Source: Edaphobacillus lindanitolerans
GTDB lineage: Bacteria; Bacillota; Bacilli; Bacillales_A; Planococcaceae
NCBI RefSeq assembly: GCF_900156305.1
Contig: NZ_FTPL01000002.1
Span: forward strand, 586,273 to 650,272
Length of the DNA stretch: 64,000 nt
Direction: 5' to 3'
This document shows, piece after piece, positions 1 through 9,578 of this stretch. Position numbers and translations under genes: made by a program. The stretch's first letter is position 1, and the number at the start of each line of letters is the position of its first letter. Under the pieces are notes generated by a model, which was not told the origin of the DNA, did not search any database, and worked only from the letters and a program-made list of their open reading frames with translations.

Positions 1-681
1 GTCCTGTACATCGACACGGATGCCCATCACGGCGACGGGGTGCAGTGGAGCTTCTATGACGATCCGGACGTGTGCACGGTCTCCATCCATGAGACCGGCC
101 GGTATCTGTTCCCCGGGACCGGTGCCATCACGGAGAGAGGCAGCGGAAAAGGATATGGGTTCTCATTCAACTTTCCGATCGATGCGTTCACCGAAGACGA
201 ATCGTTCCTCGAGATCTACAGGACCGGCGTCCGGGAGATCGCCGAATACTTCAAGCCGGATGTCATCCTCACCCAGAACGGTGCGGATGCCCACTTTTTC
301 GATCCGCTCACGCATTTATACAGCACGATGAATACATACCGGGAGATCCCGAAGCTGGCGCTGGAACTGGCCGAAGAGTTCTGCGACGGCCGCTGGATCG
401 CCGTCGGCGGCGGAGGCTACGACATCTGGCGTGTCGTGCCCCGGGCATGGTCGCTCATCTGGCTCACGATGAGCGGACAGCCGCTGCCGGCCGGCCCTCT
501 TCCGGAAGAATGGCTGGATAAATACGGACCAGAATCACCGGTTCCGCTCATGCCGGACTGGGAAGATCCCGATCCGCTCTATGAGCCGATTCCGAGAAAA
601 GCGGAGATTACGGAGAAGAACCGCCATATGATGGACAAGGCGCTCCACATCATCCGGAGTGAACAAAAGCACAGAGAATGA
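1..681 (+). CDS. acuC: AcuC, histone-deacetylase-family deacetylase (3' part)
   Basis: The gene enters from the left edge: codon 1 of the window is in frame, and 226 residues remain before the stop. Residues 5-13 read DTDAHHGDG, the metal/catalytic histidine motif of the class I/II HDAC fold, and GGGGYD lies near residue 138. In B. subtilis, AcuC deacetylates and so reactivates acetyl-CoA synthetase in acetate/acetoin metabolism; that role is transferred from the family. The internal ATG at 40 is not the start, because the HDAC motif lies upstream of it. It converges on ccpA across a shared terminator, the same gene neighbourhood as in Bacillus. Confidence 0.95.
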   Translation, partial: VLYIDTDAHHGDGVQWSFYDDPDVCTVSIHETGRYLFPGTGAITERGSGKGYGFSFNFPIDAFTEDESFLEIYRTGVREIAEYFKPDVILTQNGADAHFFDPLTHLYSTMNTYREIPKLALELAEEFCDGRWIAVGGGGYDIWRVVPRAWSLIWLTMSGQPLPAGPLPEEWLDKYGPESPVPLMPDWEDPDPLYEPIPRKAEITEKNRHMMDKALHIIRSEQKHRE

Positions 682-686
682 AGAAA

Positions 687-724
687 CGGTCCGACGGCAA
701 CTTTCACCGTCGGACCGCTTTTAA
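687..724. terminator. bidirectional terminator between acuC and ccpA
   Basis: An 11-bp perfect stem (cggtccgacgg / ccgtcggaccg) with a 9-nt loop is followed by CTTTTAATTTT on the plus strand. Both convergent genes stop within a few bases of it. Confidence 0.9.
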
Positions 725-735
725 TTTTCAGTTGC

Positions 736-1725
736 TTATTTTGCGGACTCCCGCTCTTCGATCCGGTGCGGCAGAATGACCGTCGGATCCTCAATCTCTT
801 CATTGCTCATATATTTCGTCAGGAGACGCATCGAGACAGCCCCGATATCGTAAAGCGGAATGACGACCGATGTGAGCCGAGGCCGCACCATCCGCGCGAG
901 CTTCGTGTTCTCGAACCCGATCACTTCCACGTCTTCCGGAATGGAAAGCCCCGCGTCGAGCGCACCGTGGATCACGCCGATCGCCAGTTCGTCGCTGCCC
1001 GCAAAGACACCGGTCGGGCGGCGGTCGATGGCATGCCAGGCTTCAAGCGCAGCGTCATAGGAATCGTCCAACTCAAAGACCAGACCCTCATCCAGTGCGA
1101 TGCCCGCCTCCTCGAGCGCTTCCTTGTATCCTTCCAGGAGGAAGTCCCGGTTGATGACCGTATTGAACGGGCCGGATACGAATGCCACTTCCTTGTGCCC
1201 GTTGCCGATGAGTTTGGACACCGCTTCACGGGCCGCCCCTTTGTAATCGATGTTGACGGACGGGATGAGTCCTTCCGGGTCGACCGTGCCGGCCAGGACG
1301 ACCGGGACGGAGGATCGGCTGATTTCTTCCCTGAGCGCCGGCGTCACGGCATCGCTCATGAGGACAATGCCGTCCACCTGCTTGCCGAGCATCGTCTCCA
1401 GCAGGCGGATCTCCTTGTCCTCCTTCTGGTCGGAGTTCGACAGGATGATGTTGTATTCATACATCGTGGCAATATCTTCGATCCCGCGGGCAAGCTCGGC
1501 GTAGAAGCCTTTGGAAATATCCGGGATGATGACCCCGACGGTTGTCGTCTTCTTGCTCGCCAGCCCTCTTGCCACGGCATTCGGCCGGTAACCCAGACGA
1601 TCAATCGCCTCTTTCACTTTTTTCCGCGTGGCCGGTTTGACGTTCGGATTCCCGTTGACGACCCGTGAGACGGTCGCCATGGACACGTTTGCCTCCCTGG
1701 CCACATCGTAAATCGTTACTGTCAT
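736..1725 (-). CDS. ccpA: Catabolite control protein CcpA (LacI family)
   Basis: The protein has 329 residues, the usual CcpA length. A LacI-type helix-turn-helix and hinge lie at the N-terminus ([19 protein letters not shown], residues 5-23), followed by a periplasmic-binding-protein-like sensor domain. CcpA with HPr-Ser46-P binds cre sites to repress or activate carbon metabolism. The start is supported by GGAGGG nine bases upstream of ATG. It lies downstream of the aroA homologue in the same direction, as in B. subtilis, where the two share transcription. Two good cre candidates occur in this window (near aroA and scoA). Confidence 0.95.
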   Translation of the reverse strand: MTVTIYDVAREANVSMATVSRVVNGNPNVKPATRKKVKEAIDRLGYRPNAVARGLASKKTTTVGVIIPDISKGFYAELARGIEDIATMYEYNIILSNSDQKEDKEIRLLETMLGKQVDGIVLMSDAVTPALREEISRSSVPVVLAGTVDPEGLIPSVNIDYKGAAREAVSKLIGNGHKEVAFVSGPFNTVINRDFLLEGYKEALEEAGIALDEGLVFELDDSYDAALEAWHAIDRRPTGVFAGSDELAIGVIHGALDAGLSIPEDVEVIGFENTKLARMVRPRLTSVVIPLYDIGAVSMRLLTKYMSNEEIEDPTVILPHRIEERESAK

Positions 1726-1940
1726 GTCGATGATCCCTCCGATGAAAACACTTCATTTATTTTCATTTTACGCTAAGTTTGCCCCAACTCAAAGCCCGAA
1801 AGCAGAAGTTTCCCGAATTCACCGGCATTCCCCCGTCTTCCCTTTCCAAATATCCTCTGCATTGGCACCGATTTAGATGCGATGAGCGAAGGGCATTCCT
1901 CGCCGTGCCGGAGCGTCACACCCCGCCTCCCCCGGAACAC

Positions 1941-1970
1941 AAAAAAGCCGGAACACGGAGGTTTCGGCTC
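1941..1970 (-). terminator. terminator downstream of aroA
   Basis: On the minus strand, AGCCGAAAC and GTTCCGGCT form a stem with one mismatch, followed by TTTTTT. It separates aroA from ccpA, so readthrough or a separate promoter must serve ccpA. Confidence 0.75.
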
Positions 1971-1982
1971 ACCCGCCCATCC

Positions 1983-3068
1983 TCAGACCAGGATGGCGTG
2001 GGACTTCATGAATTTCTGCAGCTCGGTGTAGAACTCATCGAACTGCTCAAGGTTCATCTGCTGCTGCGCATCCGAGAGGGCCACTGCCGGATCCGGGTGC
2101 ACTTCGGCCATGACACCGTCCGCACCGACCGCAATCGCTGCCTTCGCTGTCGGAAGGAGAAGATCCCGGCGGCCCGTGGAGTGCGTCACGTCGACGAAGA
2201 CCGGCAGATGCGTTTCCTGCTTGAGGATCGGAACAGCCGAGATGTCGAGCGTGTTCCGCGTCGCCCGCTCATACGTCCGGATCCCCCGCTCGCACAGGAC
2301 GATCTGGTCATTCCCCTGGGCGATGATGTACTCCGCCGCATTGATGAATTCATCGATGGTTGCGGCGAGGCCCCGCTTGAGGAGGACCGGCTTGCGGACC
2401 GATCCGGCTGCTTTCAGCAATTCGAAGTTCTGCATATTGCGCGCACCGATCTGGATGACATCCACGTAGTCAAGCGCTTCCTCGAGATGACCCGGGGTGA
2501 CAATTTCAGACACGACAGCCAGGCCGTTTTCCTTGGCCGCCCGGCTGAGGATCTTCAGACCTTCGAGACCGAGGCCCTGGAAGTCATAAGGAGACGTACG
2601 CGGCTTGTAGGCCCCGCCGCGGATGAGTTTCTGACCTTTCGCGGCAATCGCCTGTGCCACCGTGGACACCTGTTCATATGATTCAACGGCACACGGACCG
2701 AAAATGAACGTCGGGACGTCCTTGCCGATTTTTTCGCCGTTCACTTCGATGACCGTGTCTTCTTTTTTCTTCTTCCTTGAGACGAGCAACGCCTTGCGGT
2801 GATCCTCTTCCTGCTGCTCGAGTGCGGTTTTGAAAATTTCCTTGAAGATATGTTCAACGGTCGACTGAGGCACAGGACCGTCGTTGTACTCCTTCAGGAG
2901 ATTCAGCATATGCCGTTCACGGAGAGGGTCATATCGGTTGACACCCTGCTTTTCCTTTACTTTGCCGATTTCCTGGACCACTTCTGCCCGCTCGTTGATG
3001 AGACGAAGAATTTCCAGGTTCAGTTCATCCACCTTGCCACGAAGGCTTTCCAAATCATTCAGGCTCAT
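1983..3068 (-). CDS. aroA: Bifunctional chorismate mutase / DAHP synthase
   Basis: At 361 residues, it fuses an AroQ-type chorismate mutase (about 1-90, all helical) to a type I-beta DAHP synthase (about 110-361). Visible landmarks are GPCAVES (124-130), [11 protein letters not shown] and the C-terminal [16 protein letters not shown]. It condenses phosphoenolpyruvate and erythrose 4-phosphate as the first shikimate step. The mutase domain gives chorismate/prephenate feedback control, as in B. subtilis AroA (called aroG in some annotations). The start has a GAGGGGATACGGGA leader. A sigma-A promoter and a perfect cre site lie upstream. Confidence 0.95.
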   Translation of the reverse strand: MSLNDLESLRGKVDELNLEILRLINERAEVVQEIGKVKEKQGVNRYDPLRERHMLNLLKEYNDGPVPQSTVEHIFKEIFKTALEQQEEDHRKALLVSRKKKKEDTVIEVNGEKIGKDVPTFIFGPCAVESYEQVSTVAQAIAAKGQKLIRGGAYKPRTSPYDFQGLGLEGLKILSRAAKENGLAVVSEIVTPGHLEEALDYVDVIQIGARNMQNFELLKAAGSVRKPVLLKRGLAATIDEFINAAEYIIAQGNDQIVLCERGIRTYERATRNTLDISAVPILKQETHLPVFVDVTHSTGRRDLLLPTAKAAIAVGADGVMAEVHPDPAVALSDAQQQMNLEQFDEFYTELQKFMKSHAILV

Positions 3069-3137
3069 TCCCGTATCCCCTCTCTGTTGAGTGTTCGCTA
3101 TATCCGGCTGCCGCAGCCGCCGAGGTATAATGAACCT

Positions 3138-3167
3138 ATTATAGTGGAGTATGTCTCATTTTGTCAC
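3138..3167 (-). promoter_or_regulatory. sigma-A promoter of aroA
   Basis: On the minus strand, -10 TATAAT (3138-3143) and -35 GTGACA (3162-3167) are 18 bases apart, about 70 bases upstream of the aroA start. Confidence 0.65.
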
Positions 3168-3199
3168 GTTATATTTGCTGAAAACTTCAAAATTATTAT

Positions 3200-3213
3200 T
3201 GTAAGCGCTGTCA
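3200..3213. promoter_or_regulatory. cre site (CcpA operator) upstream of aroA
   Basis: TGTAAGCGCTGTCA fits the cre consensus TGWAANCGNTNWCA at every position. It is centred about 75 bases upstream of the predicted aroA start point, which is a position typical of CcpA activation rather than blocking. This is read from sequence only. Confidence 0.7.
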
Positions 3214-3282
3214 TTCCGACTGCATGGAAATTACTGCTTGTTTTCCGGGTCTGCTGCCCAAAGCCGTTCCGTTTATCATAAC

Positions 3283-3323
3283 AAAAAAAGAGGCTTGGCC
3301 GGTTCGATGCCGGCCAAGCCTCT
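3283..3323 (-). terminator. terminator of the ytxG-ytxH unit
   Basis: On the minus strand, AGAGGCTTGGCCGG pairs perfectly with CCGGCCAAGCCTCT around a short loop, followed by TTTTTTT. Confidence 0.9.
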
Positions 3324-3362
3324 TGCCCATGGGCTGGTCACTGAATGCAGCCCCGGTTCATA

Positions 3363-4220
3363 TCAAGTATTTTTGTTGTCTTTCTTGTCATTTTCGATTT
3401 TGGAGATGTGGTTCATCCCCATTACTTTGTTGTCGCCCTTGTTCTCCGAGTTGTCATAGGAATACTCGGTGTTGCCGGAGTGCTGATCCTTCAAGTCGGA
3501 GTCGGAGCCGCTTTTGGACTTGCCGGAGCCGGAACCGCTGCCCGACTTGCCGGAAGAGGAATTTTTGGCCATGTCTTTTGCCTGCTTCTGCTTTTCGTCA
3601 ACCGCGTCCTTCATCGCTTCGGCGGTGGAATTGACTTTGTCCTGGCCGGTGCTGATCGCTTCATGGACTTTGTCCGCCACCGTATCGATAAACTCGATCG
3701 GCTCCTCCCCTTCGGAAGAAACGGTTCCGTCATCCATCGGAGCGCTCTGGCCTTTCTTCATGGATTTGACTTTGTCGACCATTTGGCCGGCCTGATCCTG
3801 GATGGACTTGCCGAGTCCGCTCGTTTTTTCCTGGACCGTCTTCGTCATGTCGGCCGTCTTGTCCTTCGCCACGGAAGAAAGCTCGATTCCCTTCTCTTTC
3901 AGGTTTACGGCCTGTGTGGATACATCTCCACGCAGCTCCTTGCCGGATTTCGGTGCGAGCAGGAGCGCGGCAGCCGCCCCGATGAGCCCTCCGATGATCG
4001 CGCCTGTCAGGAATCCGCCGCCGCCGTCTTCGTCCCGGTCGCGTTCGTTGCGGTAGAACGAATCGGAATAGTTGTCCCGGTAGCTGTAGTCATAGTTGTT
4101 CGGGCTGTACATGTCGTACGTCCCGCTGTGCTGCTCATCATAATGGCTCTTGTTTGCATAATAATCCTTGCCGTACTCAGGGTCGTTGTAGTTGGGTTTG
4201 ACATTGCGGTCTTCGTTCAT
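3363..4220 (-). CDS. ytxH: YtxH-family general stress protein
   Basis: The 285-residue protein opens with a Tyr/Asp/Asn-rich segment (1-65). A glycine/alanine-rich membrane segment follows (about 68-90), ending in the YtxH hallmark APKSGKELRGDV (89-100). A long, helical, charged stretch resembling coiled coil and a Ser/Gly-rich low-complexity tail (GKSGSGSGSGKSKSG) complete it. It is about twice the size of B. subtilis YtxH (roughly 150 residues) because of both extensions. It lies after ytxG, with AAAGGAGG before the ATG, and is probably in the same sigma-B-type stress transcript. The molecular function of the family is not known. Confidence 0.85.
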   Translation of the reverse strand: MNEDRNVKPNYNDPEYGKDYYANKSHYDEQHSGTYDMYSPNNYDYSYRDNYSDSFYRNERDRDEDGGGGFLTGAIIGGLIGAAAALLLAPKSGKELRGDVSTQAVNLKEKGIELSSVAKDKTADMTKTVQEKTSGLGKSIQDQAGQMVDKVKSMKKGQSAPMDDGTVSSEGEEPIEFIDTVADKVHEAISTGQDKVNSTAEAMKDAVDEKQKQAKDMAKNSSSGKSGSGSGSGKSKSGSDSDLKDQHSGNTEYSYDNSENKGDNKVMGMNHISKIENDKKDNKNT

Positions 4221-4296
4221 TTCGGTTTCCTCCTTTTAGTTAATGCGTTTGTTTAAGGGAAGCTTATTCAAACGGTTCGTTTGTTGCCGGGTCCGA

Positions 4297-4779
4297 TTAC
4301 TGGGCGCCGGGTCCCGGAAGCCTTTTTTGGCCGGGAACCGTATATTCCGTCCACCCGTCCTGGCCGGTCCCTTTGCGTTCTTTCCACTTGTCGCGTATGC
4401 CGAGAACGACGTTGCTCCACTGGACCACTTGCGCGATTTTATCTTCATTGCGTTCAACTTCCGCCGCCACGGACGATGTAATCCTGCGGACTGAAGAGTT
4501 CAGGTTGCCTACCGATTCTCCGACACCCTGCACGGCCTGTACGACCGTATTGAGCTGTTCGCTCTTCTGCTGGATGTCTGCTGCGAGCAGGTTCGTTTTA
4601 TGCAGGAGGTCGGTCGACTCCTTTGTCAGGCCCTGCAGCTGCCCTTCCAGTCCGTCCACCGTCTCCGCCACGCTGTTCAGCGTCTTTTTGAGTGACCCGA
4701 GGGTCATGGCAAGTGCGATGCATAAGATCAGGAAAGCAACGGCTGCCACAATCGCCGCGATGTACAACAAATTCTCCAT
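4297..4779 (-). CDS. ytxG: YtxG-like DUF948 membrane protein
   Basis: The protein has 160 residues, with one N-terminal membrane helix (about 5-28) followed by an amphipathic helical region typical of DUF948 (repeated VAETVDGLEGQLQGL-like heptads) and a short polar tail. B. subtilis YtxG is a general stress protein encoded with YtxH. Here it comes first, followed by ytxH 76 bases later. A sigma-B-like promoter lies 44 bases upstream of the start. GGAGG precedes the ATG. The ytxJ partner found in B. subtilis is absent. Confidence 0.85.
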   Translation of the reverse strand: MENLLYIAAIVAAVAFLILCIALAMTLGSLKKTLNSVAETVDGLEGQLQGLTKESTDLLHKTNLLAADIQQKSEQLNTVVQAVQGVGESVGNLNSSVRRITSSVAAEVERNEDKIAQVVQWSNVVLGIRDKWKERKGTGQDGWTEYTVPGQKRLPGPGAQ

Positions 4780-4822
4780 GCCTTTTCCTCCTATCGTGTG
4801 TTGCGCGTATCATACTAACGTT

Positions 4823-4848
4823 GTACCCCTGCGAATGCAGGAATAAAC
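4823..4848 (-). promoter_or_regulatory. sigma-B-like promoter of ytxGH
   Basis: On the minus strand, GTTTAT (4843-4848), 14 bases, then GGGTAC (4823-4828). The sigma-B consensus is GTTTAA-N12-15-GGGWAW. In B. subtilis the ytxGHJ operon is sigma-B dependent, which supports the reading. Confidence 0.7.
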
Positions 4849-4897
4849 GCTCCGTACAACCTATTCGACAGCCGGGCGCCAGACTCCTTCCCAAAAG

Positions 4898-4935
4898 AAA
4901 AAAGACAGCCCGGCAAAGGCTGCTCAGGCTGTCTT
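4898..4935 (-). terminator. murC terminator
   Basis: AGACAGCC and GGCTGTCT pair on the minus strand with TTTTTTC after the stem. The stem includes the murC stop codon. Confidence 0.85.
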
Positions 4936-6237
4936 TCCTTCCTTCAGAAGTTCCGTGAAGGCTCTTTCGTATTTTTGGACATCCCCTGCCCCCATGAACA
5001 GGAACACGGCTTCGTCATGCCCGAGCAGCTGTTCGACGTCGGCAACGGAAATGACCGTGCTGTTGTCAATTTTCGACGACAGGTCGTTGATCGTCAAATC
5101 ACCGTTCTGTTCACGCGCGGATCCGAAGATATCGCACAGGTAGATGCTGTCCGCCTCCCCGAGGCTTTGCGCAAACTCATCCAGGAACTTGGCGGTTCTT
5201 GAGAAAGTGTGCGGCTGGAAAATCGCAACGATCTCCCTGCCCGGGTACTTCTGTCTTGCAGACTGGAGTGTTGCGCGGATCTCCGTCGGATGGTGTGCAT
5301 AATCGTCCACGATCACCCGTTCACCGAGCTTCGTCTCGGTGAACCGGCGCTTGACGCCTCCGAACGTATCCAGTCTCGCCTGGACGATCTCTGCCGGGAT
5401 GTTCTCATAGTGGCAGAGCGAAATGACCGACAGCGCGTTCAGGACGGCATGGTCCCCTGTCTGTGGAACATGAAACGTTTCATATGCCTCGTTGCGGACA
5501 CGGACGTCGAAAGTCGTCCCTGATTCGGAGCGTTGCAGATTGTAGGCGACAAAATCATTTTCAGGCGAAAAGCCATAATAAATGACCGGAACATTTGCCT
5601 GGATGCGCTGGAGCTGATCGTCATCCCCGCAGGCGATGAGGCACTTCTTCACTTTCCAAGCCATTTCCTGGAATGCATCCACCACATCATTCAGATCCGT
5701 GAAGTAATCGGGATGATCGAAGTCGATATTCGTCATGATTGCATAATCCGGATCGTATGCCAGGAAGTGGCGCTTGTATTCGCATGCTTCCAGGACAAAG
5801 TACCGGCCGTCAGGATCACCCTTGCCGGTGCCGTCTCCGATCAGGTAAGTCGTCGGACCGTACCCGGCCAGCACATGGGAAAGCAGTCCCGTCGTCGACG
5901 TCTTGCCGTGGGATCCCGTGACTGCCACCGAAATGAACGAGTCCATATAGTTTCCGAGGAATTCATGATAGCGAATGACCTCGAGGCCGAGTTCCCTCGC
6001 CCGCACGAGCTCAGGGTGGTCATCCGGAAACGCATTCCCTGCAATTACCGTCAGCCCCTCGCGGATATTCTCCTCGCTGAACGGCAGGATGAGGATCCCC
6101 CGCTCTTTGAGCGGCTCTTCCGTGAAGAAATATTTCTCTACGTCCGAGCCCTGGACGGTCTGTCCGGTGTCATGGAGAATCTGGGCGAGCGAACTCATCC
6201 CTGATCCTTTGATGCCGGTAAAATGGAAAACTGTCAT
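4924..6237 (-). CDS. murC: UDP-N-acetylmuramate--L-alanine ligase
   Basis: At 437 residues, it is normal length for Bacillales MurC. The N-terminal UDP-binding motif [11 protein letters not shown] (about 8-18) and the ATP-binding GSHGKTST (108-115) are intact, and the C-terminal domain contains [10 protein letters not shown]. It adds L-alanine to UDP-MurNAc in the cytosolic stage of peptidoglycan synthesis. GGGAGG lies upstream of the ATG. It sits downstream of sftA as in B. subtilis (ytpT-murC), with its own extended -10 promoter in the gap. Confidence 0.96.
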   Translation of the reverse strand: MTVFHFTGIKGSGMSSLAQILHDTGQTVQGSDVEKYFFTEEPLKERGILILPFSEENIREGLTVIAGNAFPDDHPELVRARELGLEVIRYHEFLGNYMDSFISVAVTGSHGKTSTTGLLSHVLAGYGPTTYLIGDGTGKGDPDGRYFVLEACEYKRHFLAYDPDYAIMTNIDFDHPDYFTDLNDVVDAFQEMAWKVKKCLIACGDDDQLQRIQANVPVIYYGFSPENDFVAYNLQRSESGTTFDVRVRNEAYETFHVPQTGDHAVLNALSVISLCHYENIPAEIVQARLDTFGGVKRRFTETKLGERVIVDDYAHHPTEIRATLQSARQKYPGREIVAIFQPHTFSRTAKFLDEFAQSLGEADSIYLCDIFGSAREQNGDLTINDLSSKIDNSTVISVADVEQLLGHDEAVFLFMGAGDVQKYERAFTELLKEGKTA

Positions 6238-6297
6238 AAGTGAAACCTCCCGGGATTTGAAATATCCCTAACCGCGGCCGAAAAATGCCGCATTCCA

Positions 6298-6303
6298 ATT
6301 ATA
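6298..6303 (-). promoter_or_regulatory. extended -10 promoter element for murC
   Basis: On the minus strand, TGATATAAT gives a consensus -10 with the TG extension. No good -35 is visible, as expected for extended -10 promoters. It lies about 60 bases upstream of murC. Confidence 0.55.
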
Positions 6304-6357
6304 TCATCAAACTTTTGCAAGCCGAAAAGCGTGTTTCATTTATTTATTTCCAACTGT

Positions 6358-9300
6358 TCATATCGTATGCGCAGGGCCATCCTGCCGTTCTGGAGCCTCA
6401 CCGGCGTCCGTCAGGTAGACATCCCTCGGCTTGCTCCCCTTTTGAGGAGAGACATAGCCCCGTTCTTCCAGCATGTCGATCAGCCGGGCGGCGCGGTTGT
6501 AGCCGATGCTGAACTTTCTCTGCAGCATCGATGTCGAGGCGCTGCCCGCCTGGATGATGAACGAGCACGCTTCTCCGAACAGCGGGTCTTCCGCTTCGTG
6601 GGCCTCCGTTTCGCGGAGAAGCTCTTCCTGCCTGAACAGGTAATCCGGCTCCCCGGAACGGCGGACGAAATCCGTCACCCGCTCAATCTCATCGTCCGTG
6701 ACGAAAGTGCCCTGAAGGCGGACGGGTGCCGGCATCCCGTTTCCGAGGTAGAGCATGTCCCCTCTTCCGAGAAGGCGCTCGGCCCCCTGGACGTCGATGA
6801 TGGTCCTTGAATCCACCTGGGAAGAGACCGAGAAAGCGATCCGGGCCGGAATGTTCGCCTTGATGAGGCCGGTGATGACATCGACGGACGGACGCTGCGT
6901 CGCAATGATGAGATGGATCCCGCAGGCGCGGGCTTTCTGTGCAATCCGGCAGATCGACTCCTCCACTTCGGCGGGCGCCGCCATCATCAGGTCAGCAAGC
7001 TCATCGATGACGATGAGGAGATACGGCAGCTTCCGGCCGAATTCCCGGTGCTCCTCCGCCTTCCTGTTGAAGCGGACGATGTCCCGCACGCCTGCATGGA
7101 CAAACAGTTCATACCGCCGCTCCATCTCCTCGACCGCCCATTTCAGAGCTGCATTCGCCGCCTTCACATCCGTGATGACCGGGCTGACGAGATGCGGAAT
7201 CCGGTTATATGGCGCAAGTTCCACCATTTTCGGGTCGATGAGGAGCATCCGGAGCTCATCCGGCGAGGCTTTGTACAGCAGGCTCGTCAGGATGGAGTTG
7301 ATACAGACTGATTTCCCGGAGCCTGTCGCTCCGGCGATCAGTCCGTGCGGCATCTTCCGCAGATCGACGGTCGTCGGCCGTCCGGACAGGTCGAGGCCGA
7401 GCACCGCTTCAAGCGGAGAATCGGATTCCCGGAACACGTCTGCGCCGATCAATTCCGAAATCCGCACCGGCCGCGAGATCCTGTTTGGAATCTCGATCCC
7501 GATCGAGCTTTTGCCTGGGATCGGTGCCTGTATCCGGATGTCCCGGGCAGCGAGTGCCAGCTTCAGGTCATCCTGCAGATTGCGGATCTTGCTCACTTTC
7601 GTCCCGTGTCCGACCGTGAGCTCAAACTGGGTGACCGCCGGACCCTGGACGATGCCGATCACCTTCGCCTTCACGGAGAAGTAGGACAGCGCCTCTTCAA
7701 GCGTGGCGGCCTGCTGCTCCATCCACTCCGTATCCTCCCCTTTTTCTGCGGGAGGATTCAGGAAATCCAGTCCGGGCGTCATGTAATAGGGAAGGTCTTC
7801 TTCTGGTTCTTCTATTCCGTCCGTTGCCGGTTCTGTCCCTTCCGCCTGAACAGCAGTCGTTTCCCGAACAGAATCAGGAGCGGGTGCAGCCGTTTCGACA
7901 GCGGATGACGGTTCAGATACTGCCGGTTCCGGAACGTGTACCGGTTCAGCTGTCGCTGATTCCGGATGGAGTACAGGTTCAGATGACGTCGTCTCCCGAA
8001 TGTACGCCGGTTCCGTTGCCGTTTCAGCAACGTGTTCCGGTTCAGATGCTGCCGGTTCATGAACTTGTGCAGGTTCAGCTGCCGCTGTTTCCACAGCGGG
8101 TGCCGGTTTTGATGCAACTGATTCCGCAATGTTTGAGCCGGACGGTTTCATTTTCGGTTCATTCACCCGGGAAGTTCTGATGCCGGAGACATCCGCCGCG
8201 GGTTCCGATGCCGGCAGTTCCATTTGCCGCTCCGGTCCGGCCGGGGCCGGGATGGACGTCGTTCGATTGTGGGCTGATCCAGTTCCCGGAGTCGCGGCCG
8301 GACGCCGCCGGATCCCTTTCAGGGCATCCAGCTTCTCAAGCCGTTCCCTGTCGGATTTCAGCATGACCACATTGAACGGCGTGCCGGAGCTTCTCCCCTT
8401 GCGGTCCGTTTCCGGCTTTTCTTCAGCCGAATCAGCCGGCACGATCACTTCGGAAGCAGGTGCCTGCTGCACCTCCGCCCCAGGCCCGGCAACCGTTCCA
8501 ACGGGTTTCACAGCCTCAACCGATCCGACGGGCTCTGCCGGTGTCTCCGCTTGCTCCGTCGAATGGACCGCCTCCGGCATCTCCTCAGTCGGGCGCAACG
8601 GTTCCTGGACAGGTTTCGCTTCGTTGTCCGCTGTTTTCCCCTTCTCGTCCGCCGGTTCCGTTCCGATTGTCCGGACGGGTTCTGTTGCCCGGTCGGAAGG
8701 ACGCGGACTGTTCACCGTCCGTTCCCGGTCATGCGGGGTTGCGGTGCGGGTTGCCTGGGTTTCCAGGGAACGGGGTTCCCGGACACGCACCTGGGACGTT
8801 TGCGTTCCGATTGTGTCCGTTTCGTTGATCGTCGTTTCTTCCCTCTCCCTCAGCCGCTCTGCTAGTCCGGTTTCCGGCGCTTTAGCCGCAGGGCTCGGGG
8901 CTTTCTCCCTCTTCTGCTCGGGGCGCCGGCCGAATCCATAGACCGGGGACGGCACTTCCGTCGGCTGGAAGCCGCGTGTGCGGGTCGGCGGCTTCGGCCG
9001 TTCATCCAACAATCTTCTTGGCTTCAGCGGCTCGGCCGGTCCGAAATGATCATCAGAGCGGTCGGCAGCCGGCTTCCGGATGGGCTGTCGAGGCGCCCAT
9101 GCATCCGCCTCTTGCTGACGGGCCATGAAGGTTCCGGCCGGCATGCCGTTGCGGAATCTTCTCCTGTCGGTGTCCGTGACACCGAGCGGACCCGGCTTGT
9201 ACTCGCTGATCCCTCCGGTTTGGCCGGAGTCGCTCCATTCTTCCTGGGCAGGAGGTGCAGGATTGTCCTGCCGCTCCTCAAGCACATCGGCTTCTTCATC

Positions 9301-9444
9301 CGAGATGAGCGGAAATCTGAACTTGCTTCTTCTTCCCGTAACAGGCTGTTCTTGATTCTCGTCTTCTATGTATCCAACGGTTTCAATCGTTTCAGGATTA
9401 TCATCATTTTTTAGGAATAGTCGTTTGAACCAATTCAAAAACAT
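6358..9444 (-). CDS. sftA: DNA translocase SftA (FtsK/SpoIIIE family)
   Basis: The protein has 1028 residues from ATG 9444. A GTG at 9465 would add seven residues but lacks a ribosome site, whereas GGAAAG precedes 9444. The C-terminal third is a complete FtsK motor: Walker A GATGSGKS near residue 700, Walker B LLIVIDELADLM near 813, and a winged-helix gamma domain over the last 70 residues. There is no membrane domain, which distinguishes SftA (YtpT) from SpoIIIE. SftA clears chromosome DNA from the closing septum. The central 500 residues are a disordered Pro/Glu/Ala/Thr linker with degenerate repeats, longer than in B. subtilis (about 950 residues total). Confidence 0.93.
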   Translation of the reverse strand: MFLNWFKRLFLKNDDNPETIETVGYIEDENQEQPVTGRRSKFRFPLISDEEADVLEERQDNPAPPAQEEWSDSGQTGGISEYKPGPLGVTDTDRRRFRNGMPAGTFMARQQEADAWAPRQPIRKPAADRSDDHFGPAEPLKPRRLLDERPKPPTRTRGFQPTEVPSPVYGFGRRPEQKREKAPSPAAKAPETGLAERLREREETTINETDTIGTQTSQVRVREPRSLETQATRTATPHDRERTVNSPRPSDRATEPVRTIGTEPADEKGKTADNEAKPVQEPLRPTEEMPEAVHSTEQAETPAEPVGSVEAVKPVGTVAGPGAEVQQAPASEVIVPADSAEEKPETDRKGRSSGTPFNVVMLKSDRERLEKLDALKGIRRRPAATPGTGSAHNRTTSIPAPAGPERQMELPASEPAADVSGIRTSRVNEPKMKPSGSNIAESVASKPAPAVETAAAEPAQVHEPAASEPEHVAETATEPAYIRETTSSEPVLHPESATAEPVHVPEPAVSEPSSAVETAAPAPDSVRETTAVQAEGTEPATDGIEEPEEDLPYYMTPGLDFLNPPAEKGEDTEWMEQQAATLEEALSYFSVKAKVIGIVQGPAVTQFELTVGHGTKVSKIRNLQDDLKLALAARDIRIQAPIPGKSSIGIEIPNRISRPVRISELIGADVFRESDSPLEAVLGLDLSGRPTTVDLRKMPHGLIAGATGSGKSVCINSILTSLLYKASPDELRMLLIDPKMVELAPYNRIPHLVSPVITDVKAANAALKWAVEEMERRYELFVHAGVRDIVRFNRKAEEHREFGRKLPYLLIVIDELADLMMAAPAEVEESICRIAQKARACGIHLIIATQRPSVDVITGLIKANIPARIAFSVSSQVDSRTIIDVQGAERLLGRGDMLYLGNGMPAPVRLQGTFVTDDEIERVTDFVRRSGEPDYLFRQEELLRETEAHEAEDPLFGEACSFIIQAGSASTSMLQRKFSIGYNRAARLIDMLEERGYVSPQKGSKPRDVYLTDAGEAPERQDGPAHTI

Positions 9445-9578
9445 CACTCTTTCCAAGTCGATCACTTTATTTTATCAGCCCGGCACAGAGGAATCAAACG
9501 GACACCGGTCACCGTCCGGCTGAACAGACCGGTTCGGCCGTTGCAGGACGTGCGGGCGCGGCCGTTTAAACACCAATA

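Noticed and set aside
1743..1755. TGAAAACACTTCA upstream of ccpA as a cre site
   Set aside because: It looks like a cre but is 13 bases long, one short in the centre, and lacks the central CG.
9445..9465. GTG 9465 as the start of sftA
   Set aside because: No ribosome site precedes it, while ATG 9444 has GGAAAG and matches the short N-terminus of the family.
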